Source of the DNA: Ichthyophis bannanicus
Taxonomy: Eukaryota; Chordata; Amphibia; Gymnophiona; Ichthyophiidae
Reading direction: 5' to 3'
DNA length: 64,000 nucleotides
Assembly (NCBI GenBank): GCA_033557465.1
Contig: CM066035.1
Span: forward strand, 917,114,235 to 917,178,234
Of this stretch, positions 44,560-55,029 are shown piece after piece. Within the stretch, counting starts at the first letter, position 1. Every line of letters begins with the position of its first letter. The translations under genes were made by a program, and so were the position numbers. A model generated the notes under the pieces. It saw nothing but the letters and a program-made list of their open reading frames with translations. It was not told the DNA's origin and searched no databases.

Positions 44560-44768
44560 TGTGCTGTTTTTTAGCTATCTCATTTGACTGAGCAAGATGG
44601 CACCTTTAGGCGGGAAGGGGACCGCGCATGCGTGCAGTATTCTCAAAGGCTTTCATAGAAAGCTGGGGAAATGCTCCGCAGGGGCTCCATCGATGTCGAT
44701 GTCACCCATATGTGAGGACTGATTCCTGCTGCTCCTGGAGAACACCTGTTACAGGTGAGTAACTACTC
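44560..44768 (-). repeat. Right inverted terminal repeat of DIRS copy 1
   Basis: It contains gcaagatggcacctttaggc, ggggaccgcgcatgcgtg, cacccatatgtgaggactga and ends cctgttacaggtgagtaact. It matches 54052-54230 of copy 2 and is the complement of 48242-48410. Confidence 0.9.
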
Positions 44769-44769
44769 T

Positions 44770-45530
44770 TTCTGACAGCAATTGCCTCTTTTGGGGGGGC
44801 CCAAGTTGTAGAGAAGCAAAGAAGCATAGTGGCAGGAGCACAAATGACAGCTTCCACCATGATTTAACACGTGCTGTGGTTGCAGAGGGGTGTTATAGTG
44901 GAAAGCAGCAAGCCTGAGAAGGCATGAATGGCGAGGGTTTGTGGGCCCAACAGCATTCACAAATCTATAAGAGATGCTCAGGTTGTGGTGCTGCCGTTGT
45001 GTGTTCCAGCATGGAGAAGGAGCCTGGATTGAGAGAGAGAGCTATAGGTGTGTTTGCAAGGCCATCTTGGGGATGGCATGTGATGTCAGTACAGGAGACC
45101 CAGAAGTGCTAGGCTACTTAGTATCGAAGTTGGTGTTCTGGGTTTAGGGGTTTGGAGTGAAACCAATGTAGGAAGAGTTTTCAGAGGCATGCCAATCCTG
45201 TTCATTTTTAAAACTCACAGAAGTTTCCAGGATGTTGCAGGCCTCCAAATTTTGCCATTCTACATGACTGCCTAGTTTGCTTAATTGAAAAACTAGCCCT
45301 GTCACTCTGACTTCCTTATTGTTTTGAATGTGAGATTCATTCTGTACTCTTAAGTCCTCAAAAGGAAACAGAGTGAGCTAAAAATCACTGGCTTTTCAGT
45401 GTGAAAATGCAAATTTGAAGCTTGGATGACAATTCCAGATGAAATGAGTTTGGCATTCTCATTTGTGGCTTATATTCGTGGACAAGATGTGGACAGCTCA
45501 TGATGCAGATAGATCAGGAGGAGTGACCAA
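44770..45530. other. Unassigned sequence
   Basis: No motif-bearing ORF or clear repeat between the DIRS right end and an L2 tail. Confidence 0.4.
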
Positions 45531-45534
45531 TTAG

Positions 45535-45735
45535 GCTGCTTTCAGATCCTGACCTCCTTAGTCTCCTGCTCATCATCTATCTGTATCTTTGCCATTCCCC
45601 TAGATTTACCCCAGTTGATGTGTAATCTGTTTTGATTCGATCGTAAGTTCTGATAAGCAGGGACTGTCTCTTGTATATGTACAGTGCTGCATACACCTTC
45701 TGGCACTATACAAATGATAAGTAGTAGTAATAGAG
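45535..45735 (+). mobile_element. L2-like LINE 3' end
   Basis: It starts gctgctttcagatcctgacc (the C-terminal codons in intact copies), then gtaagttctgataagcaggg, cactatacaaatgataagta and a (TAG)n tail. 5'-truncated, about 200 bp. Confidence 0.85.
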
Positions 45736-45944
45736 TCACTTTGGTGTCAGAGTTACTGAAAACTAGGACTGGAAGAGCAAGGTTCATACTGATGAGAACT
45801 GGACTACCTGAGCAGATCTGTGGAAGGCATCCTGCCCTGGCATATCCTGCACCTTGCCTGGTTTTCATTGTTCCAATAGTCATTAGGACAGGTGGATAGT
45901 AAATTTATGTAAATGAATACTGTACATTAGTTTCTTTGGTTTGG

Positions 45945-46215
45945 TGACCAGAGAATTAGATCAGGGGCAGGAGCTGGATGTGGTATTCTTGGATCTCACC
46001 AAAGGTTTTAATACTGTCTTACATCAGATGCTCATCAATAAACTGAATGGTTTAGGGATAGGACATAAGATGGTAGACTGGATTAGAAACTGATTGAAGG
46101 GTATACAATGGAGCATGGTGGTTAATGGTGTTCACTTTGAAGAAATAAAGGTAGAGTGGCGTTCTACAGAGAATGGTCCAGGGGCTAGGTCTATTCAATA
46201 GCTTTGTGAATGATA
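45945..46215 (+). pseudogene. CR1-like reverse transcriptase fragment
   Basis: One frame reads DQGQELDVVFLDLTKGFNTV (motif A with Asp), LHQMLINKLNGLGIG and KMVDWIRN*LKGIQW. It matches the order in 36385-36520 but with many differences: an older CR1 subfamily. The right part decays at about 46200. Confidence 0.75.
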
Positions 46216-46299
46216 ATGGAGCACTCACTTTATTTTTCACCTGCCTTTCTCTTTCCATTAACCAGACTCAAGGCAGAGTAACAACAGATAAAATCATAG

Positions 46300-46690
46300 G
46301 GGGGGGATACTCAATGGCAGTGCCTAGTCATTCTAATGTGGCTAGCCACTGCTGCTGAAACTTAAACCTGCATATTCAGTGCTGGGGTCATATCCAGTCC
46401 CGGCATTAAATATCCAGGTTGCCCAAATTGACCACAAATTAACCAGGCAGTGGTGATAGTCAGCTGCTGCCCGACTAGCTTCTGTGGAAAAAGTTAGGCC
46501 AGCCTTTACTACGCCTGACTTTCGCTGCTTGTCAAAACCAGGCAGCAGCTCAATATCGCCGCTGCCCAGGTATGGCTGGATTCTGCCCCCAGAACGCCCC
46601 AGTGTTAACCGGTTAGCATCGGGGCGTGCAGTGGCGGCACCCTGGGGTATTCAGTGGCACTTACCGTGCAGAAATCCACGGAAGTGATAC
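46300..46690. other. Unclassified MITE-like segment
   Basis: It starts ggggggatactcaatggcag and ends near tggggtattcagtggcactt. Internally it contains gttaaccggttagcatcggg, similar in style to 25850 (gatgctgaccgcatagcatc). No ORF with motifs; terminal pairing is weak. Confidence 0.35.
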
Positions 46691-46804
46691 ACAATTGCGA
46701 TGAATTACGTATGTCTACAGAACAGAAATGATTCTATCCGAAGTTTTTAGGCTAGTGAAACTGCAAAAAGGTGAAGACCAGAACCAGATGCTTGGTTCCA
46801 TAGG

Positions 46805-48055
46805 GAACCATCTTCCTCCTTCCCTTCATTTCTAAACTACTTGAACGTGCGGTTCACCGTCATTGCTTCGACTTTCTCTTCTCTCAAGCCCTTCTGGATC
46901 CTCTACAATCTGGCTTTCGTTCTTTACATTTTATCGAAATGGCTCTTGCCAAAGTCTCCAGTGACCTATTCCTGGCAAAATCCAAGGGCCTTTACTCAAT
47001 CCTCATCTGTCTTGGGTCCACTCCTTTTCTCTCTCTATACCCAGCCCCTTGGTACACTCATCTCTTCCCATGGCTGAGGACTCCCAGATTTACCTCTCTA
47101 CACCTGAAATCTCTCCGGCAATCCAGGCCTGGATCTCTGCCTGCCTTTCTGGCATTGCTGCTTGGATGTCTCACCATCGCTTGAAATTGAACATGGCCAA
47201 AGCTGAGTTTCTTACTTTTCCCCCTAAACCCTCCTTTCCCCTTCCTACTTTCTCAGTCTCTGTGGATAACTCTCTACTCCTCCCTGTTTCCTCAGCTCGC
47301 AACCTTGGGGTCATCTTCGACTCCTCTCTCTCCCTCACACACATCCAACTGATAGCTAAAACCTGCAGTTTCTTTCTCTACAACATCACCAAAATTCGCC
47401 CATTCCTTTCTGAACACACTACTAAGAAACATATCCACTCTTTAGTCACCTCCCATCTTGACTATTGTAATCTATTCCTTCAATCTGTTCAACACTCTGC
47501 TGTGCGGCTAATCTTCTGCCAGCCTCGTCATGCTCATATTATCCCTCTTCTCGTCACTTCATTGGCTCCCTATCCATTTCCGCCTTCATTTCAAACTTCT
47601 CCTGTTGACCCATATGTGCATCCACTTTGCAGCTCCTCACTACCTTTCCCCTCTTATCTCTCCCTACACCTTCCTCGGGAACTCCGCTCTTCTGGCAAAT
47701 CGCTTCTATCAGTGCCCTTCTCTTCTATTGCTAACTCTAGACTTCGTTCCTTTCACCTTGTTGCTCCTTATGCCTGGAACAAACTACCTGAGTCTGTACG
47801 TCAGATTTCATCTCTGTCCTTTTCCAATCCAGGCTGAAAACTCACCTCTTTGCTGCCACTTTCAGATCTTGATTCGCCTAATCTCCTTTGTGTTTCCTTA
47901 TCCTTCCCCCTAGATGTATTCTATGTCTATAGCTACTGTGTTGACTGTCTTGACTAGATTGTAAGCTCTGATGAGCAGGGACTGTCTTTTACATGTGTTT
48001 GTGCAGTGCTGCATACGTCTTGTAGCGTTATACAAATTGTCAGTAGTAGTAGTAG
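46805..48055 (+). mobile_element. L2-like LINE with internal deletion
   Basis: RT start (FSKLLERAVHRHCFDFLSS is in frame but broken; MALAKVSSDLFLAKSKGLYSIL), then a jump at about 47010 straight to motif-B text (VLGPLLFSLYTQPLGTLI), so motif A is deleted. The C-terminal domain is largely open at 47049-47837. The 3' end has attgtaagctctgatgagca and a (TAG)n tail at 48040-48055. Same family as 9396-15620. Confidence 0.85.
47049..47837 (+). pseudogene. L2-like ORF2 C-terminal domain
   Basis: A 262-codon frame: EDSQIYLSTPEISPAIQAWI (the region after YADD; the Asp pair itself is lost as AEDS), WMSHHRLKLNMAKAEFLTFP, ARNLGVIFDSSLSLTHIQL, HLDYCNLFLQ, and FHLVAPYAWNKLPESVRQIS. An internal frameshift lies near 47525, where a second frame (47530-47913) runs in parallel with HWLPIHFRLHFKLL. 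Confidence 0.85.
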
Positions 48056-48164
48056 AAAAGCATAACTAGTAGGGAATTGAATATGCTCTGTACAGGCCAT
48101 CGGTGACAAATGATGTGGAACTGCAACATGTCCTGTGAAATTTGACTTAAGATTGAAATATGCA

Positions 48165-48241
48165 TTAGTTCTGGGGGAATTCTGCACAACTGCGCAATGC
48201 AGAATTTGCACAGAATTCCCCACTTGTGCAGAATTTTGCAT
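48165..48241. mobile_element. Palindromic MITE broken by DIRS copy 2
   Basis: The words gggggaattctgcacaactg and aatttgcacagaattcccc are inverted copies. The element is followed directly by the DIRS left end at 48242. Its other half was not clearly found at the DIRS right edge (gaagaattctttgcagg at 54249 is a possible trace). Confidence 0.5.
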
Positions 48242-48410
48242 TCTCCGGGAAGAAGCAGGAAGTCAGTCCTCACATATGGGTGATGTTGGCACTGACAGAG
48301 CCCTCGCAGAAGCATCCCCCCAGCTTTCAAAGAAAGCCTTTGGGAGATGCTACCACACATGCATGGTCCCCTTCCCACCCAAGGGTGCCATCTTGCTCAG
48401 TCTCCTTTTT
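48242..48410 (+). repeat. Left inverted terminal repeat of DIRS copy 2
   Basis: Pairs with 54052-54230 in reverse complement at about 90% by eye: caggaagtcagtcctcacat, gttggcactgacagagccct, agctttcaaagaaagc, caagggtgccatcttg. Confidence 0.92.
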
Positions 48411-48655
48411 TCTGCAGAGCCCTTCAGACATTGTCCGACTTTTCCCCGGAAAAAGTTGATATTTTGGTACCTGAGTTTCAGACTCGACTCTGGTCTTGCA
48501 CCGGTACCCTTCCTGCTACCGTCCTCAGTGCCTCGGCATCGGGTTCGGTTCCTTTTTATAATCTTCGCTCTTTTAATTTTTCTGGCACCTTCGCGCCCTT
48601 TTTCCCGCTTGCAGCCCAGAGAGTCTTCGACCTCGCAGGGGTACTTTTTTCCCTC

Positions 48656-50528
48656 ATGGCTACCAGTGTCTTTAAAAAGTGTGATCGGTGCTCTAAGATA
48701 ATGTCCTTAACCGACACACCTGACTGCTGCCTCTGCTGCCTCGGGCCGGACCACGACCCGGCGGCCTGTGGTCTTTGCAAACGGATGTCCAGCAAGGTAC
48801 TGAAAAACCGCCAGCAGCAGCACAATAAGTTCTTCCCTGAATCCCCGATGCCTCCAAAGGCCAAGGCCTCATCTGACATCATCGCGGATCCTCGGAGAGG
48901 GGGTCCCCTCGAGGGAACACAGGAAGAATAAGAAACCCTCGAAGGCGGCGTCCTTGGGTGGTTCTGACTGGCCGGGAACCTCTTGGGCCCAGTCCCCGCA
49001 GTCCAAGGCACTTGTTCGAGGCGTCAGAAAAGGAGATGTCTGCCAACCTCCCCCGAAAGGATCCGGTCATGGACCGGCCTCGGTCTCCAGACGCTATCTT
49101 CATGGAGGATTCTCCTTTGGGGGAGCTGGCGTCGGGCCCGAGTTCCCCGGGGCCCATGCCAAAGGCTGCGGAACCTTCTGACCTCGAGCCCAGAATGGTG
49201 GCCCTGGAGCGCAGTTTGTCTGCCTTCATAGGCCAGCAGCTGGCGCTGTGATCCAATACGTCCGGTTCATCCGCCCCGACCACTGAGCATTCGACATCCA
49301 AGATATCCCCGGAGGCCAATCCTCGGCCGAGGTCATGCTCGGAGTCCCGTTCGACAGGAGCTCGGTCATCCCCAGCCAGTCTACCGGGCGTTGACTGCAG
49401 GGCTTTGGTGGTCTCGAAGCCCATGGAGCAGCCCGCCTACAAGTCATCCTCAGAGTACTCCGAATGGGAGACGGAGGATGAAGAGTCTCCTGATACCTGT
49501 CACCAACGCGACATCCCTTCCGATTCCCCATTCTCAGAATCTCAGAGATGGTCCCTGCCAGAGGACATGGGCTTCTTGGGCTTTGTCAAGGACATGTCCA
49601 AGGCTCTGGCATTCCCGACTGAGTCGGAGGAGGATCTTTGAGTGGACGAGCTGGAGATCCTCCAGTATGAGGCCCCTCCTCGGGAATCACTCACGGTGCC
49701 CATTCCTCACATCCTGGAACGGCTCATGCTCCACATGTGGGAGACACCGGCATTGGTGCCGGTGGTGAGCAAACGTCTTGACTCGATGTATTGGGTCTGC
49801 TGGAACACAGGCTTCCAAAAGTCACAGCTGCCGCACAATTCCATGATGGTGGAGTCGGCCATGCGTCGGCTGAAAAGCCAGAAACTGCACTCCTTGGTGC
49901 CCCCAGGCAGGGAGTCCTGCACCTTGGATGCCCTCAGCAGGAGGTGCTACCAGGGCTCGATGCTCATCTGCCGGGTCCAGGCCTACCAGCTGTACATGGG
50001 CATGTACTTGAGAGACTTGGCAAAGGAACTCGCCGGGTTCTCGGCTGGTCTCTCTGAGGAACCCTTGCAGTGGTTCAGGAGCCTGTCCAAGGCTGTCCGT
50101 GAGTGCTCCAAATTTATATCTTGAGCAGCCTATGGCGGGTTCAAGTCGGTGGCCCGGATAGCCGCAGCGGGCATCGGTGCATGCCACCAGGCTTGGCTTC
50201 AGTCGTCTGACCTCAAACAATGGGTTCAGAACAAACTGGTCAATGTCCCATGCCAAAGGAGAACCTCTTCGGCAAACCCATGATCGACAAGGCTGCTGAG
50301 TTGGAGATCGAGTTCATGACGAGGACCAGGCTCTCCAAGGAGACTACTGCCCCTCCCCGATGTAAGGGCTCGGGTAAAAAGTCCTGCTTACCGAAACTAC
50401 CCACCCTATCAGGCCTCCCTGGCTCCCCAACAGGGTCAGCAAGCGAAGGGACATGGGCATGGCCTGCGTAAGCAGAAGGCTCCAAAACCCCAGGCACTGG
50501 TTCCAGACCAGCCAGGGGGGAGCTTTTG
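48656..50528 (+). pseudogene. DIRS copy 2 Gag-like protein, broken
   Basis: The ATG at 48656 matches copy 1. The Cys cluster is KKCDRCSKIM, PDCCLCCLGPDHDP, CGLCKRMS; the His at position 22 of copy 1 is replaced by Pro here. A frameshift lies near 48910. Further open pieces are 48958-49251, 49405-49641 and 49642-50124 (QLYMGMYLRDLAKELAGF), with a TGA at 50122 in the same place as in copy 1 (40912). The tail continues at 50220-50528. Confidence 0.85.
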
Positions 50529-50539
50529 ACTCCTTCAGC

Positions 50540-52440
50540 ATAGCCTCTCCACCCCATCAGCAGCTCACAGGGGGACGTCTGGCCCTCTATGTCCAGAGGT
50601 GAGTGTCCATCACCACCAGTTCCTGGGCTCTGAGGGTAGTCGAGGAGGGTTACCTCCTTCACCTGACTCAGACGCCTCCCCCTTATTTCCCAGGAGAACT
50701 CCTCAGGTCTCCCCTCCACCGGGACCTTCTCCTGAAGGAATTGGCAGGTCTTCTCAAGGACAAAGTGGTAGAACCGGAGCCCCACCACCTCAAGGGCAGA
50801 GGGTTATACTCCAGATACTTCCTCATCCCAAAGAGGACAGGGGGCCTAAGGCCCATCCTCGACCTGCGCAATCTCAACAAATTCCTGGTGAGGGAGAAGT
50901 TCAAGATGCTCTCCTTTGGAACATTGCTGCCATACCTCCAGCTGGGAGATTGGCTATACTCCTTAGACCTCAAGGATGCTTATACCCACATCCTTATCCA
51001 CCCCAACCACAGGCAATACCTATGATTTGTGGTAGGAGGCAAACACTTTCAATACCGAGTGCTTCCCTTCAGCCTAGCCTCTGCCCCGAGGGTCTTCACG
51101 AAATGCCTGGCGGTCGTGGCCACCTTCCTCAGACTCCACGGGGTCGTCGTGTTTCCCTACCTGGACGACTGGCTGATAAGGGGAGGCACAGCCTCCGAGG
51201 TGCAACAGGCCACTGCACGCACCATCCAGGTTCTGCAACACCTGGGCTTCCTTATAAATTACCCCATCTCACCTCCTTCTGGCGCAATGCCTGGAGTTTA
51301 TCAGGGCAAAGCTTGACACCCTCCAGGCCAAGGCCTTCCTGCCCAAGGACTGGGCAGATCGTCTCAGATGCCTGGCTCGAGACCTACAACACTGTCTCTC
51401 GATGCCTGCCTGACACCTTCTGCGTCTCCTCGGGCATATGGCCGCCACAGTCCACATCATCCCAGACGCTCTCCTCCATATGAGGGTGGCGCAGTGGTGT
51501 CTCTGGGTCCAGGGGTCTCAGGCCACAGGCCACCTCAGGGACAGGGTTGCGGTGACCTACCAGTTGGCGGATTCCCTGATCTAGTGGCAGTCGCCCCAAT
51601 GCCTAGAAGCGGGCATGCCCTTCCAGACTCCCAGCCACTCAAGGGTCCTTACCATGGACACCTCCCTGCTCAGCTGGGGAGTCCACTGAGGGACTCTTTG
51701 CACTCAGAGTACCTGGTCGCCAGACGAGAGCGCCCAACAGATCAACCTCCTGGAGCTGCGAGCGATACACCTCACTCAGAGGGTTTTCTGTCACCATCTG
51801 TGCCACCAGCCAGTCCTAGTCCAGATGGACAACCAGGTGGTAATGTTCTATGTAAACAAACAAGGGGGCACGGAGTCCCATGTCCTTTGAAAGGAGGCAC
51901 TGGTTCTCTGTTCATACGCGATCCAACAGGGTATCCTTCTGAGGGCAGTGTATCTACCAGGCCAGGAAAACCTGCTGGCTGACAGACTCAGCAGGATTCT
52001 TCAGCCACACGAGTGGCAGCTGGACCCCGTGATAGCTAGCTGACTTTTCCGGCTCTGGGGGGAACCCGTGATGGACTTGTTCTCCAGTCCGGACAACTTT
52101 GAGTTGCCCCGCTTCTGTTCCCAGAAGGCCCACCATTCCAGGGTGGCAGCAGATGCGTTTCTAATCTCGTGGTCGGAAGGCCTCATGTACGCTTTCCCTC
52201 CGACGTCGCTGATCACCAAGACCTTGTTCAGTACCCTTTGTGACAGTGCCTCACTTATCCTAATAGCTCTGAGGTGGCCCAGGCAGCCGTGGTTCCTGCT
52301 GCTGCTGTAGTTGGCAGTGGAGGCCCCCATCCCTATGGGCATTGCCCCGGGACTCCTAACTCAGGAGGGGGGGCTCTCTTCTACACCCCAACCTGGGGTA
52401 CCTCTCGTTGATAGCGTGGCTGCTGAGAGGGTGACTCTCA
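50540..52440 (+). pseudogene. DIRS copy 2 Pol (RT and RNase H), broken
   Basis: RT: YSRYFLIPKRTGGLRPILDL, SLDLKDAYTHILIHP, then a TGA at 51023 before FVVGG, and VVFPYLDDWLIRGG. The frame breaks after about 51280. RNase H pieces: LTMDTSLLSWGVH, NLLELRAIHLTQ and VQMDNQVVMFYVNKQGG. A C-terminal piece at 52068-52310 has VMDLFSSPDNFELPRFCSQK and RWPRQPWFLLLL. Catalytic residues are still visible but the gene is dead. Confidence 0.9.
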
Positions 52441-53705
52441 CCCCCCCTCAACCTTCTGGTTGAGGTTGAAGACATTCTGCTGGCCTATTGCAAGGCCTCT
52501 ACTAGGAAGACATGCGCCCTCAAATGGCATAGGTTCTCTGTTTGGTGCACCGATTATGGGGCTGATTCCTTCTCCTGCCCGGTGGCTTTGGTGTTGCAGT
52601 ATCTTCTCCACCTCTCCCAATCCAGGCTGCAGTCTAACTCCGTCCGAGTACACCTTTGTGCCCTGGCGGCGTACCACCACCCAGTGGATGCTAAGCCCCT
52701 CTCGGTCCAACCTTTGGTGACCCGCTTCCTTCGGGGCTTGCTCCTGTCAAAACCCCCGGTTCACCCTCCAGCAACCAAATGGGACCTCAATGTGGTGTTG
52801 AGGCAGCTCACTCACCCACCCTTTGAGTCTCTTGCTACCTGTCACCTTCGCTACCTCTCTTGGAAGGTGGTTTTCCTGGTTGCGGTGAATTCTGGTTGGG
52901 GGGTTCAAATCCCACTAGAGGACAGCAACCTTGGGCCGGAAGGACTGGGGTTTCTAGTCCCACAGGTGCTCCTTGTGGTCTTGGGCAAGCCACTTAACCC
53001 TCCATAGCCCATGTTCCCTGTAAAATAGTTATCTCCAAGTTATAATGCCCTGTTCAATATAATTTCAGTTTGTTCAATGTAAACCGCACTGATGCAGAAT
53101 AGCGCGGTATATAAGAGAATATAAATAAATAAAATAAATAAATTCTGCTCGCATGGTTAGCGAGCTGCAGACCCTCATGGCAGAGGCGCCCTACACCAGG
53201 TTCTACAAGAACAGGGTGGTGCTTCGCACACACCCCAAGTTCCTGCCGAAGGTAGTGTCTCCCTTCCACCTTAACCAGGAAGTGGTGCTTCCTACCTTCT
53301 TTCCAAGACCTCACTCCATTCGGGCGGAGACGGTCCTTCACTCATTGGACTGGAAAAGGGCTTTATCCTTCTACATTCAATGTACCCAAGCTTTTCATCT
53401 CCTATGACCCCAGTAGGCTGGGGGAGGCAGTGACCAAGCATACGCTGTCCACTTGGGTGGCGGACTGTATCGCCTTTGCTTATGGGCAGGCAAAGCTTCC
53501 ACTGGAAGGCCGTGTCATGGCGCAACGTGCCCAGGCCATGGCGGCTTCAGTGGCAAACTTGTGCTCTGTCCCAATGGTGGACATCTGCTGGGCCGCCCCC
53601 TGGTCTTCAGCCCATACTTTCGCAGCTCACTATTGCCTGGAAAGAGAGTTCCGACGGGACAGTGCCTTCAGCCAGGCTATGCTCCGTAACCTTTTCGGAG
53701 TTTAG
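52441..53705 (+). pseudogene. DIRS copy 2 tyrosine recombinase, split by a SINE
   Basis: The 5' part (52441-52894: STRKTCALKWHRF, VLQYLLHLSQSRLQSNSVRV) ends in the SINE. The 3' part resumes at 53141 with SARMVSELQTL and ends ERFRRDS-like at 53705. Catalytic Arg I is Met, and the HRVR block of copy 1 reads QRAQ, so both Arg/His functions are lost. The Tyr in FAAHYCLERE is kept. A frameshift lies near 53390. It is therefore inactive, both by insertion and by active-site loss. Confidence 0.92.
52895..53140 (+). mobile_element. SINE (family A), 5'-truncated, inside the recombinase gene
   Basis: It begins within the tRNA-like head (gttggggggttcaaatccca, B box), so the A box is missing. It runs through the full body to the tail ataaataaataaaataaata. 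The heptamer aattctg occurs at 52888-52894 and 53141-53147, a convincing target-site duplication that interrupts the recombinase frame exactly. Confidence 0.95.
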
Positions 53706-53874
53706 GAAACTCCTACCCTCCGACCCTTCTGTGTTCAGGCTACCGGAGTGCTGGTTTCAGCGGACACAGGGGTCCTACTGTAGTCTGTGTGCACAGACTA
53801 AAATTGCTACTGCTTGTGGCTCCTCTCATGGGAGCCCTGTTTTTGCTATGGGTTTTCGGTAGCCTGCAGCTGGG

Positions 53875-53990
53875 GCATCCCATATGTGAGGACTGACTTC
53901 CTGCTTGTTCCCGGAGAAAGCGTAGTTACTCACTTGTAATAGGTGTTCTCCGGGGAAAAGCAGGAATCAGTCCTCACAACCCTCCCTCCT
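53875..53990 (+). repeat. Internal complementary region of DIRS copy 2
   Basis: The words catatgtgaggactgacttc, tgttcccggagaaagcgtag and cttgtaataggtgttctccg carry the same two-part layout as 44395-44512. Confidence 0.9.
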
Positions 53991-54051
53991 CCCCTTGGAG
54001 TTGCTGCTTTACCATCTTTTATTTTTGCCGTCATTTAGCTATGTCATCTGA

Positions 54052-54232
54052 CTGAGGAAGATGGCATCCTTGGGTGGAAGGGGACCGCGCATGCGTGGTG
54101 GCATCTCCCAAAAGCTTTCTTTGAAAGCTGGGGGGGATGCTTCCGCGAGGGCTCCGTCAGTGCCAACGTCACCCATATGTGAGGACTGATTCCTGCTGTC
54201 CCCAGAGAACACCTGTTACAGGTGAGTAAGTA
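54052..54232 (-). repeat. Right inverted terminal repeat of DIRS copy 2
   Basis: It contains aaggggaccgcgcatgcgtg and ends acacctgttacaggtgagta. It pairs with 48242-48410 and matches 44560-44768 of copy 1. Confidence 0.92.
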
Positions 54233-54237
54233 CGCTT

Positions 54238-54443
54238 TTTCTGTGAAGAATTCTTTGCAGGCACCAGCATCAGCAAGACACTGAGGTAGGCTCGGGCATA
54301 CAGACTTTAAGGCCGCCTGTACCTGCCTCACTGTTAGCTTTTTCACAACCTCTGGATCATTTCCATTTGCTCCCACAGCTGTGCTTGATTCCGAAGCTGT
54401 CACAAAACATTTTGAAAAGATAAACAGAAACACTTCCTATTTC
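54238..54443 (-). CDS. Possible host exon cut by DIRS copy 2
   Basis: Minus-strand frame KCFVTASESSTAVGANGNDP, then EVVKKLTVRQVQAALKSVCP, SLPQCLADAGACKEFFTEK. It has no transposon motif, balanced composition and three Cys, unlike the repeats around it. Upstream on that strand a cctttctgtcag and an aaatag/g step could be a splice acceptor. No donor GT is visible; the frame runs into the DIRS terminus at 54232. I do not recognise the protein. It may be a gene piece, a pseudogene or chance. Confidence 0.3.
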
Positions 54444-54549
54444 TGACAGAAAGGATTCCGTTTACCTTCAGAAAGCATGCAGTACTGGCATCAGAATCTA
54501 ACACAGCCGCGGTAGCAAAGGGATATGTTTCTGCGGCCCTGTTAAAAAG

Positions 54550-54760
54550 TTGTTACTGAGGGTGAGTCGGGGGTGGCTGCAAGCTGGAAAAGGGCTGATA
54601 GTGAGTTGGGGGGATGGCTGGGAGCTGGGAGATGGGTTGCTGGTGAGTCAGTGGGTGGCTGGGGTAAGAGAAGAGATACTGGTGAGTTGGGGACAGCTGG
54701 CAGAAGAAGGGCTGCTTGTGAGTCAGGGGGTTAGCTGGGGGCAAGAGATGGGGGTACGCC
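54550..54760. repeat. Degenerate G-rich tandem repeats
   Basis: Units of about 30-40 bp with ggtgagtcgggggtggctg, gtgagttggggggatggctg and gtgagtcagtgggtggctg. ORFs here are artefacts. Confidence 0.75.
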
Positions 54761-55029
54761 TATGGGATGGTGAAAAAGAAAGGTGGAGGTATGTGCCTGG
54801 GAAGAAGAAGAAGGAGAGGTAAGGTAAGGGAGAGAGATAAGGTTTGCTGCATGGGGAGGGGAGGGAGGAGGTGAGGTGGAGGTATGTGCATGAGGATAGA
54901 CCCTAGGGACAGAGCAGTAGGGATATCGCGGCCAGAGCAAAAAAACGGCTTTTCAAGGGCTGGTTTTTCGATCTCTGCCAGCAGCCGGCCTGGCCACGGA
55001 AAAACCGGCCAGGTCTGCTGAAAACCGAC

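Larger units (their letters stand above)
39150..44768 (+). mobile_element. DIRS-like retrotransposon, copy 1 (left end missing)
   Basis: The order is Gag-like ORF, RT-RNase H, tyrosine recombinase, internal complementary region (44395-44512) and right inverted terminal repeat (44560-44768). The left terminal repeat is absent: the homology with copy 2 starts near 39150, next to a run of A. Copy 2 has a left repeat (48242-48410). Remaining defects are few (one Gag frameshift, two or three in-frame stops, a C-run frameshift in Pol), so this copy is fairly young. Confidence 0.93.
48242..54232 (+). mobile_element. DIRS-like retrotransposon, copy 2 (both terminal repeats, decayed)
   Basis: Left inverted repeat 48242-48410, Gag-like 48656-50528, Pol 50540-52440, recombinase 52441-53705 interrupted by a SINE, internal complementary region 53875-53990, right inverted repeat 54052-54232. 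It has the same gene order as copy 1. Many in-frame stops come from CGA-to-TGA changes (e.g. 49639, 51023), as expected of CpG decay after methylation. It is clearly older than copy 1. Confidence 0.93.

Noticed and set aside
54550..54822. 90-codon ORF rich in Gly/Trp
   Set aside because: Translation of a G-rich tandem repeat.
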